Origin: Epilithonimonas arachidiradicis
GTDB lineage: Bacteria; Bacteroidota; Bacteroidia; Flavobacteriales; Weeksellaceae
Assembly (NCBI RefSeq): GCF_003610695.1
Contig: NZ_RAQH01000013.1
Span: 24,780 to 88,779, forward strand
Length of the DNA: 64,000 nt
Reading direction: 5' to 3'
The stretch's first letter is position 1; each line of letters begins with the position of its first letter. A program made the translations under genes and the position numbers. Below the pieces are notes generated by a model. The model saw only the letters and a program-made list of their open reading frames with translations, made no database searches and was not told where the DNA came from. Shown here in pieces: positions 1-8,081 of the stretch.

Positions 1-468
1 AGAAGATGTGAACTCTATTCCACGATTGATGATTTCGGTAATGTTTCTGGAAATATTTTCAATTTTTGAAACTTCTTTGGATTGGATAGAAACACTTTGG
101 GTCAAATTATATCCTGAAAATTCTCCCTGTTGATAATTCCCGTTGGAATCCGTATAGCTACGGAATTGTTTCTGAATATCAACCGCAGAAAAAACCATTT
201 CATTTTGCTTCACACCTTTGGAAAGAAGATAATCGGAGATCACTTTTCTGTCAATTGCCAAAGCATCATAAGCCGATTTCAGCTCAAAATTATTCTTGGA
301 AAAGCTTCCTGACCAGGTAATAAGGTCTGATGTAAATTTTTTGGAACCAAGTCCGGTCACAGAAACGGTATTTTCAGATTTGTTTCTATTTTTGATGGCG
401 CTGCCAAGCAATCCAGCAGCAATAATAAAACCTAATGCAGCAATTCCAACTGCAATATAATTCTTCAT
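1..468 (-). CDS. SIMPL (DUF541) domain protein, partial
   Basis: The reading frame starts at the ATG at 468 and runs off the left edge, so only the first 156 residues are visible. It opens with a hydrophobic segment (IAVGIAALGFIIAAGLL) that is an N-terminal anchor or uncleaved signal, followed by the SIMPL pattern: VSVTGLGSKKF, a long helix with DYLLSKGVKQNEM, then GYNLTQSVSIQSK. SIMPL proteins are periplasmic or membrane-anchored and poorly characterised. It is the last visible member of a minus-strand run folB, RDD, SIMPL. The assignment rests on the strand/helix pattern; the C-terminal half cannot be judged. Confidence 0.8.
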   Translation of the reverse strand, partial: MKNYIAVGIAALGFIIAAGLLGSAIKNRNKSENTVSVTGLGSKKFTSDLITWSGSFSKNNFELKSAYDALAIDRKVISDYLLSKGVKQNEMVFSAVDIQKQFRSYTDSNGNYQQGEFSGYNLTQSVSIQSKEVSKIENISRNITEIINRGIEFTSS

Positions 469-530
469 AAAATTTTGTATTTGAGTTTTTTGCATCAAAC
501 TTGATACCAAATTTTATGATTTTATTAACA

Positions 531-1040
531 TTATGCTTCCGCTAATTTCCCAATATCTTCAATAGAATTCTCTCTTTCCAATGCTTCCAGATAGGATTTA
601 CGTTTTACAACCCTGGTATCGCTCCAGCTGTCGTGCCATCCTAAGCTTCCCAAAAATGAGAGTGCATCAAACGGAACAATCCTACTGAAGTTTCTTTTCA
701 GGAAATCATTTCCTGTTGGCAAGCCACCGTTTTCCTTCACTACCATTGTTCCCGTAATCAGTTTGCCGAGACTTCGTCCTTTTGAAATCATCTCTGTGAG
801 ATACATAAAAAGCGCATAGAAAAAAGCAGTAACCAGTCTATCTAAAAAAGAATTAATATTGGAAACCTTGTCTGCAACTATCAAATAATCTATTCCTGAA
901 ACAAAGGAATAAATAACCATCATTACAGCATAAAGCAGAATGACAAGCAAATAAGTGAAAAAATAGTCGATGAGAAAATTGATAAAGCGTAATAATTTTT
1001 CCGCCTGATTTCTGTCTACGATTTTGGAGTGGTTTTTCAT
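531..1040 (-). CDS. RDD family membrane protein
   Basis: This 169-residue protein has two strong membrane segments near residues 18-47 and 68-84. The conserved RDD region follows: GRSLGKLITGTMVV, where the Arg and the GK..G element are typical, then a C-terminal stretch with FSRIVPFDALSFL. RDD proteins are small multi-spanning inner-membrane proteins; some act in ion transport, but no role can be assigned here. It starts 24 bases after the stop of folB and is 62 bases upstream of the SIMPL gene, so co-transcription is likely. Confidence 0.88.
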   Translation of the reverse strand: MKNHSKIVDRNQAEKLLRFINFLIDYFFTYLLVILLYAVMMVIYSFVSGIDYLIVADKVSNINSFLDRLVTAFFYALFMYLTEMISKGRSLGKLITGTMVVKENGGLPTGNDFLKRNFSRIVPFDALSFLGSLGWHDSWSDTRVVKRKSYLEALERENSIEDIGKLAEA

Positions 1041-1064
1041 TGGTTTAGTTTTTTATTAATGATT

Positions 1065-1427
1065 TTAATTAATTTCCTTCTCGAATTCCAGACTAACACC
1101 TTTCATCTCGCCCGGCATTGGCGGAACGGATTTGGTTAATTTGATTTTGATAAAAGTGATTTGTGGAAACTGGTTTTCGATTTTGTTAATGATTCTTCCA
1201 ATCACGTGTTCCAAAAGTTCGGAACGGATTGCCATTTCCCGATGAATAATTTCGCTGACCTCAGCATAATTGATAGTATCGCCTAGATTATCGGATTGCA
1301 ATGCTTTTTCTAGATCAGCGTGTAACTCTGCATTGATGATATAATTATTTCCAATCAAAGCTTCTTCCGGCAAAACACCGTGATAGGCGTAGATTTTTAT
1401 GTCTTCTAATAGGATTTTTGATTTCAT
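1065..1427 (-). CDS. folB: Dihydroneopterin aldolase
   Basis: FolB cleaves 7,8-dihydroneopterin to 6-hydroxymethyl-dihydropterin and glycolaldehyde in folate synthesis in the cytoplasm. The 120-residue length is normal for the family. The N-terminal IYAYHGVLPEE motif carries the conserved Tyr-His and the Glu of the pterin site, NYAEVSEIIH is the conserved middle helix, and the C-terminal IKLTKSVPPMPG holds the catalytic Lys. The ATG at 1427 gives the standard N-terminus. It heads the short minus-strand run with RDD and SIMPL genes; no other folate gene is adjacent. Confidence 0.95.
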   Translation of the reverse strand: MKSKILLEDIKIYAYHGVLPEEALIGNNYIINAELHADLEKALQSDNLGDTINYAEVSEIIHREMAIRSELLEHVIGRIINKIENQFPQITFIKIKLTKSVPPMPGEMKGVSLEFEKEIN

Positions 1428-1553
1428 TCTTTAAAAATAGAAAAATATTTTGAACGCAAAGTACACAAAGATTTTTTAGCATTAATTGAAAATATTTTAA
1501 GGTTCGCAAAGGCGCTTCGCTCAGCAAAAGAAAGTTATATTTTAAATATAACG

Positions 1554-1604
1554 TTTGTCATTCCGGAGGAATCTCTTCAATTTAGATTCTTACAGAATGA
1601 CAAA
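1554..1604. repeat. TGTCATTCCGG hairpin element
   Basis: The outer arms TTTGTCATTC (1554-1563) and GAATGACAAA (1595-1604) are exact reverse complements, and inner GAATCT / AGATTC extends the pairing with a small internal mismatch. The left half, TTGTCATTCCGGAGGAATCT, recurs at 31681-31700. It resembles a small palindromic dispersed repeat rather than a simple terminator, because no gene end lies close on the upstream side. Confidence 0.75.
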
Positions 1605-1633
1605 GATTCTGGTAAGCTCTTATTTACTCTGAA

Positions 1634-1770
1634 GGTTTCTTTCGTGCACAGATGCAATAGGGATAGTAGTGGAAATCCTTTTTTGCAAAAAAAGATTGCA
1701 ACGGATAGCCCGGCTCTGCAAATTTTTGCTTCGGGAAAGCTTGGAAAAATCTTGCGGAGATTGCCCAAAT
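1634..1770. repeat. Dispersed element, GCCGGGCTATCCG family, copy 1
   Basis: Read on the minus strand it contains TTTGGGCA, then AGATTTTTCCAAGCTTTCCCGA, GCCGGGCTATCCG, TGCAATCTTTTT, GCAAAAAAAGGAT and CTACTATCCCT in order. The same blocks in the same order occur on the plus strand at 30731-30868, differing mostly by small insertions. It lies between folB and nadA and does not code. Confidence 0.75.
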
Positions 1771-1780
1771 AATTCCACAA

Positions 1781-1810
1781 AAAAAACCTCATCTGTAAAG
1801 ACAAGGTTTT
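1781..1810 (-). terminator. Terminator of the yicC-gmk-nadA operon
   Basis: Read on the minus strand, AAAACCTTGTC pairs with GATGAGGTTTT across a short loop and continues into a T run. It starts five bases after the nadA stop. Confidence 0.75.
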
Positions 1811-1814
1811 GATT

Positions 1815-2831
1815 TTATTTGATGCTTTTGGAAAGTTCCAGCATGGCTTCAATCGGTTTCAATGCTTTGAGACGAATATCCTCGTCCATTGTAATTTCCG
1901 GAAGTTCATATTTCATACACAGATAAAGTTTTTCCAGCGTGTTTCTCTTCATAAAGAAACATTCTGAGCAATTGCAGCTCTCGTCGAAAACTAAAGCGGG
2001 AATCAAAGATTTGTGTGGCGCACGTTTTCTCATCTCGTGAAGGATGCCTTCTTCAGTCGCAATGATAAACTCTTGGCAATCATCTTGTTCTACATAATTC
2101 AAAAGCGCGGACGTTGAACCGATGAAATGCGCCAGTTCCAAAACCGGTGTTTCACTTTCCGGGTGAGCGATCAGTTTTGCATTCGGGTGGTCTGCCAGCT
2201 GTTTTGCGATACGCTCCATAGAAAACGCCTCGTGAACGATACAGCTCCCGTCCCAAAGAATCATATCACGACCTGTTTTCTTGCTGAGATATCTTCCTAA
2301 GTTTTTATCCGGAGCGAATATAATAGGTCGGTCTTTTGGTAAAGCATTAATGATCTGTTCTGCGTTGGAGCTCGTTACAATAATGTCCGAAGCAGCTTTG
2401 GTTTCCGCATTACAGTTGATGTAAGTTGCTACTAGCGCATCTGGATATTGCTCGCGCATCTTGTTGAGACCTTCCGCCGAACAACCGTCTGCTAAGGAAC
2501 AGCCTGCTAAAGTATCGGGCAGAACAACTTTTTTGGTCGGGTTAAGGATTTTTGCCGCTTCTGCCATAAAGTGAACGCCACAAAAAGCGATCATATCTGC
2601 ATCGGTTTCCTTTGCCTGTCTTGCCAACTGTAAAGAGTCTCCCAGGAAATCAGCAATATCCTGAATAGGACCTGGCTGATAATAATGCGCCAGAATAACG
2701 GCATTTTTTTCTTTTTTGAGGTCAAGAATAGCTTTCACAAGGTCATCGCCTGTTGGAATCGCAAATTCTTTGAGGTCAAGAAAACCTTTTACAGGCATAT
2801 TGTTGATTGCAATGTCTAATGTATTTTCCAT
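1815..2831 (-). CDS. nadA: Quinolinate synthase A
   Basis: NadA condenses iminoaspartate with dihydroxyacetone phosphate to quinolinate in de novo NAD synthesis, using a [4Fe-4S] cluster. At 338 residues it is a normal NadA. Visible marks are [32 protein letters not shown], the Cys-rich [11 protein letters not shown], and the C-terminal [13 protein letters not shown], which together supply the cluster cysteines. It is third in the yicC-gmk-nadA run, starting 17 bases after gmk. No nadB or nadC is seen in the window, so the rest of the pathway is elsewhere. Confidence 0.96.
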   Translation of the reverse strand: MENTLDIAINNMPVKGFLDLKEFAIPTGDDLVKAILDLKKEKNAVILAHYYQPGPIQDIADFLGDSLQLARQAKETDADMIAFCGVHFMAEAAKILNPTKKVVLPDTLAGCSLADGCSAEGLNKMREQYPDALVATYINCNAETKAASDIIVTSSNAEQIINALPKDRPIIFAPDKNLGRYLSKKTGRDMILWDGSCIVHEAFSMERIAKQLADHPNAKLIAHPESETPVLELAHFIGSTSALLNYVEQDDCQEFIIATEEGILHEMRKRAPHKSLIPALVFDESCNCSECFFMKRNTLEKLYLCMKYELPEITMDEDIRLKALKPIEAMLELSKSIK

Positions 2832-2848
2832 TACGTGTTTTTCAGATT

Positions 2849-3415
2849 TTATTCGTTGATAAAGTTATTAATAATTTTCTCGACTTCCGCTTTTGCCTCA
2901 TCCAAATCTGTATTAACAATAATTTTATCAAAATGCTTTTGGTAAGTCATTTCCTCGCCTGCTTTTTCCACTCGGGTTTTTATGGTTTCTGCGCAGTCGG
3001 TGTTTCTTTTTATCAATCTCTGTTCCAACTCGGCGATGCTTGGTGGCATTACGAAAATCGACAATGCTTTGTCACCGAAAATCTCTTTCAGTCGGATTCC
3101 GCCTTTAACATCAACATCAAAAATCACGACTTTTCCTTCTTTCCAGATTCTTTCTACTTCGGATTTCAGCGTGCCGTAATATTTGTCGGTATAAACTTCT
3201 TCGAATTCTACAAATTCATCTTTCGATATTTTGGTTCTGAATTCTTCCGGTGTCAAGAAGTAATAATCTACTGCATGTTTTTCTTCGCCGCGCGGTTGTC
3301 TTGTGGTGGCAGAAATCGAAAAGCTTAATTGAGGAACTACTGAAAGTCCGTGTTTGACCAACGTTGTTTTTCCACTTCCGGACGGTGCTGAGAAAATGAT
3401 GACTTTTTCTTTCAT
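2849..3415 (-). CDS. gmk: Guanylate kinase
   Basis: Gmk phosphorylates GMP to GDP with ATP. The 188-residue protein opens with the P-loop [12 protein letters not shown], followed by the GMP-binding region with [15 protein letters not shown] and [11 protein letters not shown], and later [14 protein letters not shown]. Its ATG overlaps the stop codon of yicC by one base (TAATG), which implies translational coupling. The yicC-gmk adjacency is common in bacteria. Confidence 0.97.
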   Translation of the reverse strand: MKEKVIIFSAPSGSGKTTLVKHGLSVVPQLSFSISATTRQPRGEEKHAVDYYFLTPEEFRTKISKDEFVEFEEVYTDKYYGTLKSEVERIWKEGKVVIFDVDVKGGIRLKEIFGDKALSIFVMPPSIAELEQRLIKRNTDCAETIKTRVEKAGEEMTYQKHFDKIIVNTDLDEAKAEVEKIINNFINE

Positions 3416-4272
3416 TACAGGACATTCAAAGTTTGCTCTTTGATTTTCTCCAAATCATCTTTCATCTCGACCACCAATTTCTGAATCTCAGAATGATTGG
3501 CTTTTGAACCCAAAGTATTGATTTCTCTTCCCATTTCCTGCGCAATGAAACCCAATTTTTTTCCATTAAAATCTTCGTTTTTCATCACTTCGAGATAATA
3601 TTTGATGTGTTGGGACAATCTTACTTTTTCTTCAGAAATATCCAATTTTTCAACAAAATAAACCATCTCCTGATAATACCTTGTCTCATCAATATTTTCA
3701 AAATTCTTAAGCGCAGCCTGATATCTGTCTTTGATGGGCTGGATTCTTTCTTCTTCGTATTGAGCAACCTGATTGAGGTTATATTCTATGTTCTGAACGA
3801 TTTTTTCTATTTCGACAGCCAGATTATTTCCTTCCGTTTGTCTGAACTCGATAAATTTAGAAATAGAATTCTCTACAGTTTCCAAAAGAGTTTTCCACTC
3901 GTTCTCTTCCAAATCGGAGTTTTTTGTAGACAAAGCGTCCGGCATTCTGACCGCCATTTTCAGCAATTCGAATTCAGGTGCATCGGAACCGACCTCTCTC
4001 AACTGATTCATATAATTCTTGACAACATCCTGATTGATTTTGACATCATTATTATCCTCCAGACTTTCGCAGTTGATGTAACAATCTACTTTCCCTCTGA
4101 GGATTTTATCATTCAGTAATTTTCTGATATCAAATTCTTTTTCTTTGTATCTCAACGGAATTTTAACATTCAAGTCAAAGTTCTTGCTATTCAAAGATTT
4201 GATATCGATTGTAATTTTTTTTCCTTCATAAACAGTCTCAGCGCGGCCGAAACCTGTCATAGATAATATCAT
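3415..4272 (-). CDS. yicC: YicC family endoribonuclease-like protein
   Basis: The 285-residue protein starts MILSMTGFGRAE, the family signature, and ends with the conserved C-terminal region GREINTLGSKANHSEIQK, VVEMKDDLEKIKEQ. E. coli YicC has been described as an endoribonuclease that acts on small RNA; the exact role in Bacteroidota is not known. It is the first gene of the operon with gmk and nadA and has a well-formed promoter just upstream (4292-4324). Confidence 0.93.
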   Translation of the reverse strand: MILSMTGFGRAETVYEGKKITIDIKSLNSKNFDLNVKIPLRYKEKEFDIRKLLNDKILRGKVDCYINCESLEDNNDVKINQDVVKNYMNQLREVGSDAPEFELLKMAVRMPDALSTKNSDLEENEWKTLLETVENSISKFIEFRQTEGNNLAVEIEKIVQNIEYNLNQVAQYEEERIQPIKDRYQAALKNFENIDETRYYQEMVYFVEKLDISEEKVRLSQHIKYYLEVMKNEDFNGKKLGFIAQEMGREINTLGSKANHSEIQKLVVEMKDDLEKIKEQTLNVL

Positions 4273-4291
4273 ACGATTCTATATAAGAATG

Positions 4292-4324
4292 CAAAGATAA
4301 TTAATTTTGATTCTCCGGATTCAA
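4292..4324 (-). promoter_or_regulatory. Promoter of yicC-gmk-nadA
   Basis: On the minus strand a TTG (4324-4322) is followed after 22 bases by TATCTTTG (4299-4292) and a C. This fits the Bacteroidota consensus TTG-N17-23-TAnnTTTG. A start about four bases on gives a leader of about 15 bases before the yicC ATG at 4272. Confidence 0.75.
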
Positions 4325-4370
4325 TTTCCTTTTTGAATTAAAAACACGATCAGAATTCGAAGTATTTCCT

Positions 4371-4378
4371 TATTTTTG
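4371..4378 (+). promoter_or_regulatory. -7 box of lpxK, leaderless arrangement
   Basis: TATTTTTG matches TAnnTTTG exactly and is followed by CC. The ATG at 4385 is only six bases beyond the box, so the transcript should begin about three bases before or at the start codon. An in-frame TTG at 4376 lies inside the box and cannot be the translation start. No well-spaced -33 TTG is seen. Confidence 0.6.
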
Positions 4379-4384
4379 CCTCCT

Positions 4385-5410
4385 ATGAAAAGATGGTATC
4401 TCTACCCTTTTTCCTTGGGTTATCATCTCGGCACTTCTGTTAGAAACCGGATGTATGATTGGGGAATTTTTTCTTCTTCGAAATTCAGAACACCAATAAT
4501 TGGTGTCGGAAACCTGTCGGTTGGAGGCAGTGGAAAATCGCCGATGGTAATGTATCTGGCAGATTATCTTTCACGCTCGTTCCGAACCGGAGTCCTGTCA
4601 AGAGGTTATGGCAGAATTACAAAAGGTTATAAAATCGTGAATTACGAAAGTAATTACAAATTGGTTGGTGATGAGCCAATGCAATTGTTCGAGCGATTCC
4701 GAAACCGTTTTGTGATCGGTGTATGCGAGGACCGTGTTTTTGGTGCAAAAAAAATCATTTCCGATATGGATCTGGACGTGTTGATTTTGGATGACAGCTA
4801 CCAGCATCGCGCTATAAAACCAGGAATGAATCTTCTCCTGACAGATTATAATGATCCTTTTTTCAAAGATTTTGTATTGCCGGCTGGTGATCTTCGCGAA
4901 AGCAGAAGAGGAAAAAGCCGTGCCGACATCATTATGGTAACGAAATGTCCCGATGATCTGACGGAAGAAAAGAAGCAATACTATATCTCCAGAATACGAC
5001 CTCAACATTATCAGAAAGTATTTTTTTCATCAATTTCTTATGATGAAAACATTCTCGGAATAGATAAGATGATGCCTGTAAAGAATCTGGATTATTATGA
5101 TGTTTTACTGATCACGGGAATTGCAAATCCTTCTCAGCTGCTGAAAGAAATCTCCAAATACAACAAAAAGATTAAACATCTTCAATTCAAAGATCATCAT
5201 AATTTTACTGATGATGACATCAAAAAAATCACTGCAGAATATAAAAAACTAGGCGAATACAAGGTGATTCTGACCACTGAAAAGGATTACGTGCGCCTAA
5301 AAACTTTTGACTATCTTAGAGATAAGATCTATTATTGGCCAATCAATGTAGAGATTGATAAGCGAGAAGACTTCAACAAGATTATTCAGAATTATGTTAG
5401 AAAAGTTTAA
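4385..5410 (+). CDS. lpxK: Tetraacyldisaccharide 4'-kinase
   Basis: LpxK phosphorylates the 4' position of the lipid A disaccharide precursor at the inner membrane. From the ATG at 4385 the protein has 341 residues, normal for the family. The modified Walker A motif VGNLSVGGSGKSPM is near residue 45, and GVLSRGYGR, DDSYQHRAI and LLTDYNDP are conserved LpxK blocks. The last 17 bases overlap the start of the purine nucleoside phosphorylase gene, so the two are co-expressed. A TTG nine bases upstream is rejected as start because it falls inside the -7 box. Confidence 0.95.
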   Translation: MKRWYLYPFSLGYHLGTSVRNRMYDWGIFSSSKFRTPIIGVGNLSVGGSGKSPMVMYLADYLSRSFRTGVLSRGYGRITKGYKIVNYESNYKLVGDEPMQLFERFRNRFVIGVCEDRVFGAKKIISDMDLDVLILDDSYQHRAIKPGMNLLLTDYNDPFFKDFVLPAGDLRESRRGKSRADIIMVTKCPDDLTEEKKQYYISRIRPQHYQKVFFSSISYDENILGIDKMMPVKNLDYYDVLLITGIANPSQLLKEISKYNKKIKHLQFKDHHNFTDDDIKKITAEYKKLGEYKVILTTEKDYVRLKTFDYLRDKIYYWPINVEIDKREDFNKIIQNYVRKV

Positions 5411-6209
5411 AGAAACAGCAGAATTCATCAGAGATATTATTGGTGAAACGCCTGATTTTGCTATTGTTCTCGGTTCCGGACTTAGTAAACTTCAGTATGA
5501 GGTAGAAGCGATTCATACTTTAGACTACAAAGACATTCCGAACTTTCCCCAAACCACTGTTGCGGGTCACGGCGGAAAATTAATTTACGGAATTCTCGAA
5601 GGTAAAAAAGTTTTGATGATGAGCGGTCGTTTCCATTATTATGAAGGCCATTCTATGGAAACGGTAACTTTTCCTTTCCGAGTTTTTCACTTATTAGGAA
5701 TTAAGAATTTGATTCTTTCCAATGCTGCCGGTGGTGTGAATCCCAATTTCAAAGTAGCTGACGTAATGATTCTGACAGACCATATCAATATGATGCCGGA
5801 ACATCCGTTGAGAGGAAGAAATATTGAGGAATTAGGGCCTCGTTTCGTGGATATGAGCGAACCTTACAATCGTAAAATGATTGAATTAGCTAAACATATT
5901 GCTGTTCAAGAAAATATCAATTTAAAAGAAGGTGTCTATGTCGCTTTAACAGGACCAACTTTTGAAACACCAGCAGAATACGGAATGGTAAAGGCTATTG
6001 GCGGAGATGCTGTTGGAATGAGCACTGTTCCGGAAGTCATTGTTGCAAAACATCAAGGGATGGATTGTTTCTGTCTTTCTATCATCACAGATTTGGGAGG
6101 TCCGGATATTTCCTTCGCTGTTTCTCACGAAGAAGTTTTGGAAGCAGCTAACAAAGCAATGCCCAATGTTATTAAAATCGTAAAAGGACTTGTAAAAAAC
6201 TACATTTAG
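5394..6209 (+). CDS. Purine nucleoside phosphorylase
   Basis: The enzyme cleaves purine nucleosides with phosphate to free base and ribose-1-phosphate. The 271-residue form from the ATG at 5394 fits the trimeric PNP (PunA/DeoD2-like) family: FAIVLGSGLSKL near the N-terminus, VAGHGGKL, SGRFHYYEGH, SNAAGGVNP and a C-terminal TGPTFETPAEYGM, VGMSTVPEVIVA. A longer frame to 5355 would lie deep in lpxK and is rejected. It is coupled to lpxK by a 17-base overlap and followed by a strong bidirectional terminator. Confidence 0.95.
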   Translation: MLEKFKETAEFIRDIIGETPDFAIVLGSGLSKLQYEVEAIHTLDYKDIPNFPQTTVAGHGGKLIYGILEGKKVLMMSGRFHYYEGHSMETVTFPFRVFHLLGIKNLILSNAAGGVNPNFKVADVMILTDHINMMPEHPLRGRNIEELGPRFVDMSEPYNRKMIELAKHIAVQENINLKEGVYVALTGPTFETPAEYGMVKAIGGDAVGMSTVPEVIVAKHQGMDCFCLSIITDLGGPDISFAVSHEEVLEAANKAMPNVIKIVKGLVKNYI

Positions 6210-6217
6210 ATAAAATT

Positions 6218-6245
6218 AAAATCCTCAGAAATTTCTGAGGATTTT
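6218..6245. terminator. Bidirectional terminator between PNP and the DOMON gene
   Basis: AAAATCCTCAGAAA and TTTCTGAGGATTTT form a near-perfect hairpin with A and T runs on either side. It can end transcripts from the PNP side and from the minus-strand operon that finishes at 6249. Confidence 0.85.
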
Positions 6246-6248
6246 TCG

Positions 6249-6995
6249 TTAATTCTTAATTATTTTCTCATAACTCTTCGAACCATCTATATTTTCAAAT
6301 TCGATGAAATAAATGCCTTTCATCAATTGAGAAACATCGATTGTTGCAGCAGATTTCTGAGACAGAACTTGCTTCCCTGTAGAATCGTAAATTTTCAGAG
6401 AATTCGCTTTGTCAGAGTTGCTGAGGTTCAAAACATCTTTTACAGGATTTGGGTAAACACCAATTTTCTTCGTAAATGCATTAGTATCGTCAACAGCCAA
6501 AGAAGGTAACAAAGTCAAAGTCGCAAAATCTCTGTTTCCGCTACCGTGATTTGCCAAAGCCAAAGCGGCTCCTTTTGCATAAAATATTGGAAGAGTGCCT
6601 GCAGAATTGGTAAAAGCAAAATCACCAGCACCACCCGCAAGCGTTCTTCTTACAACCAGAGTTCTTGTGCCGGAAGCTACTGTATTAGATACTTCTGTCC
6701 AATTTTGTACAGCATCTGCACTAGGGGTTATACCGACGCCATTGAACGTATAATCTCTATTTGCGGTACTGTTATAAATGAAACCATCCGCTCCAGCAGC
6801 CATCCCTTCCGAACCGAATCCTACGCCTAGCCACGCCGTGCTGCTTCCCGTGAGCGTCATTGTAACATTGGTCGCATCAGTATCAATTTTTATTGTCATT
6901 GCTGTGGTTGGCAGACTGACAACTCCAGTAGAAAATTGAGAAAACATTGTTCCGCCAATCAACAGCGGAAGCATCTTTAGTAAGTTTTTTGCCAT
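6249..6995 (-). CDS. DOMON-like secreted protein with T9SS type A sorting domain
   Basis: The 248-residue protein has a signal peptide at residues 1-19. Residues about 25-160 look like a DOMON domain (ATNVTMTLTGSSTAWLGVGFG, then MAAGADGFIY and a long strand-rich region); such domains bind haem b or sugars. The last ~75 residues, beginning KKIGVYPNPVKDVLNLSN and ending with a KGIYFIEFE element, are a T9SS type A sorting domain, so the protein should be exported to the cell surface. It is the last gene of a five-gene operon with cytochrome c and YceI, which favours a redox role. The haem ligands cannot be fixed by eye. Confidence 0.8.
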   Translation of the reverse strand: MAKNLLKMLPLLIGGTMFSQFSTGVVSLPTTAMTIKIDTDATNVTMTLTGSSTAWLGVGFGSEGMAAGADGFIYNSTANRDYTFNGVGITPSADAVQNWTEVSNTVASGTRTLVVRRTLAGGAGDFAFTNSAGTLPIFYAKGAALALANHGSGNRDFATLTLLPSLAVDDTNAFTKKIGVYPNPVKDVLNLSNSDKANSLKIYDSTGKQVLSQKSAATIDVSQLMKGIYFIEFENIDGSKSYEKIIKN

Positions 6996-7000
6996 ATTTT

Positions 7001-7519
7001 TTAATGTTTCAGAAGATTAATTAATTCGTTATTATTAGATTTCAAAGCATATTCAAAAGCTGAAACTCCCATAGAGTCTTTTATATTCACGTCTGCTTTA
7101 TTCTTTAGCAAAATGCTTACAAGTTCCAGGTTATTCCTTTTCACCGCCCATAAAAGAGGTGTATTCCCAAAAGAATCCTGAATATTAGGATTTGCATTTT
7201 TTGCTAATATTTTTTCCACAAGCTCTTTATTATAATTGATGCAAAGCGAAGAAAGCGCTGCGCCTTCCGGACTTGCATAATTCAAATCTTTGACGTTATC
7301 AATCAGGTATTTGGCAACTTCTGTATTGCCCCTGTAGCAAGCGAGAATCAAAGGTGTAAAACCTCTTTCATTTTTAGAATTAATGATATCCGGATTTTGA
7401 CTAGCTAAAGCTTTCATTTCATCAACAGTTCCGCTCCGGGCAATATCGAAAACGTTTTTGGTTTGAGAAAAACCTAATCCAAAAATCATTAGTGCAATTA
7501 TTGTAAAATATTGTTTCAT
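7001..7519 (-). CDS. Exported ankyrin-repeat protein
   Basis: A signal peptide (MKQYFTIIALMIFGLGFSQ) is followed by about four ankyrin repeats over residues 22-172, with the typical ERGFTPLILACYRGNTEVAKYL and FGNTPLLWAVKRNNLELVSI helices. Ankyrin repeats bind protein partners, here in the periplasm. In other bacteria small periplasmic ankyrin proteins accompany haem enzymes such as catalase (AnkB), which fits this operon with a cytochrome c. The start codon shares a base with the upstream YceI stop. Confidence 0.85.
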   Translation of the reverse strand: MKQYFTIIALMIFGLGFSQTKNVFDIARSGTVDEMKALASQNPDIINSKNERGFTPLILACYRGNTEVAKYLIDNVKDLNYASPEGAALSSLCINYNKELVEKILAKNANPNIQDSFGNTPLLWAVKRNNLELVSILLKNKADVNIKDSMGVSAFEYALKSNNNELINLLKH

Positions 7520-8070
7520 TATTTCTGAAGTAAAAAGTTATAATTGACATTCACATTTTCCGCCACTTTCGCAGCCACCATTTTTGGAATTTTAACTTTA
7601 TAATCTGCTGTTTTAGCAACAAATTTTCCCTGAACAACAATCTTGTCATCTTTCAGATAGATGTTAGCCATTGATTGAACTGCGTTATCAACACCGTGGA
7701 AATTCAGAGTTCCGGAAATGGTGTAAGTTTTCGGTTTGGCTGACAGATCACTTTTATTGAAATTCTGGATTTTACCTTTGAAACTCGTCTTGGGATATTT
7801 GGCAGATTCTGCATAGTTTTCATTGAAATGTTCCTGCATCAGGCTAACTTTAAAAGTAAATCCATTAACCATTGCAAGTGAGGCAATATCGCCCGTATCA
7901 GCATTCATGATTGCTGTCGAATTGTTATTCTCGGCATACACATCTTCAAATAGCGGAACCGAAGCTTCAAAAGTAATTTTCCCGGTTTTGGTAGAATATT
8001 TTTGAGCAAAGGCGAAATTCGAGGTTAGAATAATGCCCATAAAAAAAACTAAAGCTTTCATTTTTTTCAT
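7519..8070 (-). CDS. YceI family periplasmic protein
   Basis: From the ATG at 8070 the protein has 183 residues with a signal peptide ending NFAFAQ. The rest is the YceI lipocalin-like barrel: KYSTKTGKITFEASVP, FKGKIQNFNKSD, YTISGTLNFHGV and a C-terminal DYKVKIPKMV. YceI proteins bind long polyisoprenoids such as quinones; their role is still open. The longer frame to 8112 runs into the cytochrome gene and lacks a signal peptide. It lies 11 bases behind the cytochrome c gene. Confidence 0.9.
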   Translation of the reverse strand: MKKMKALVFFMGIILTSNFAFAQKYSTKTGKITFEASVPLFEDVYAENNNSTAIMNADTGDIASLAMVNGFTFKVSLMQEHFNENYAESAKYPKTSFKGKIQNFNKSDLSAKPKTYTISGTLNFHGVDNAVQSMANIYLKDDKIVVQGKFVAKTADYKVKIPKMVAAKVAENVNVNYNFLLQK

Positions 8071-8081
8071 TTGTTTATAGA

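Larger units (their letters stand above)
1428..1814. repeat. Repeat-filled intergenic stretch between folB and nadA
   Basis: No credible gene lies here. From left to right it holds fragments of a GCAAAG/CACAAAG-type repeat (about 1451-1520), a hairpin with perfect 10-base outer arms TTTGTCATTC / GAATGACAAA (1554-1604), a copy of the dispersed element with GGATAGCCCGGC (about 1634-1770), and the nadA terminator (1781-1810). A 91-residue minus-strand reading frame over 1577-1852 consists of the element and overlaps nadA, so it is not a gene. Confidence 0.8.

Noticed and set aside
1577..1852. A 91-residue minus-strand reading frame
   Set aside because: It consists of dispersed repeat sequence and runs into the nadA 3' end; no protein-like features.
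5355..5393. Upstream start for purine nucleoside phosphorylase
   Set aside because: It would overlap lpxK further and lacks family similarity; the ATG at 5394 gives the usual N-terminus.
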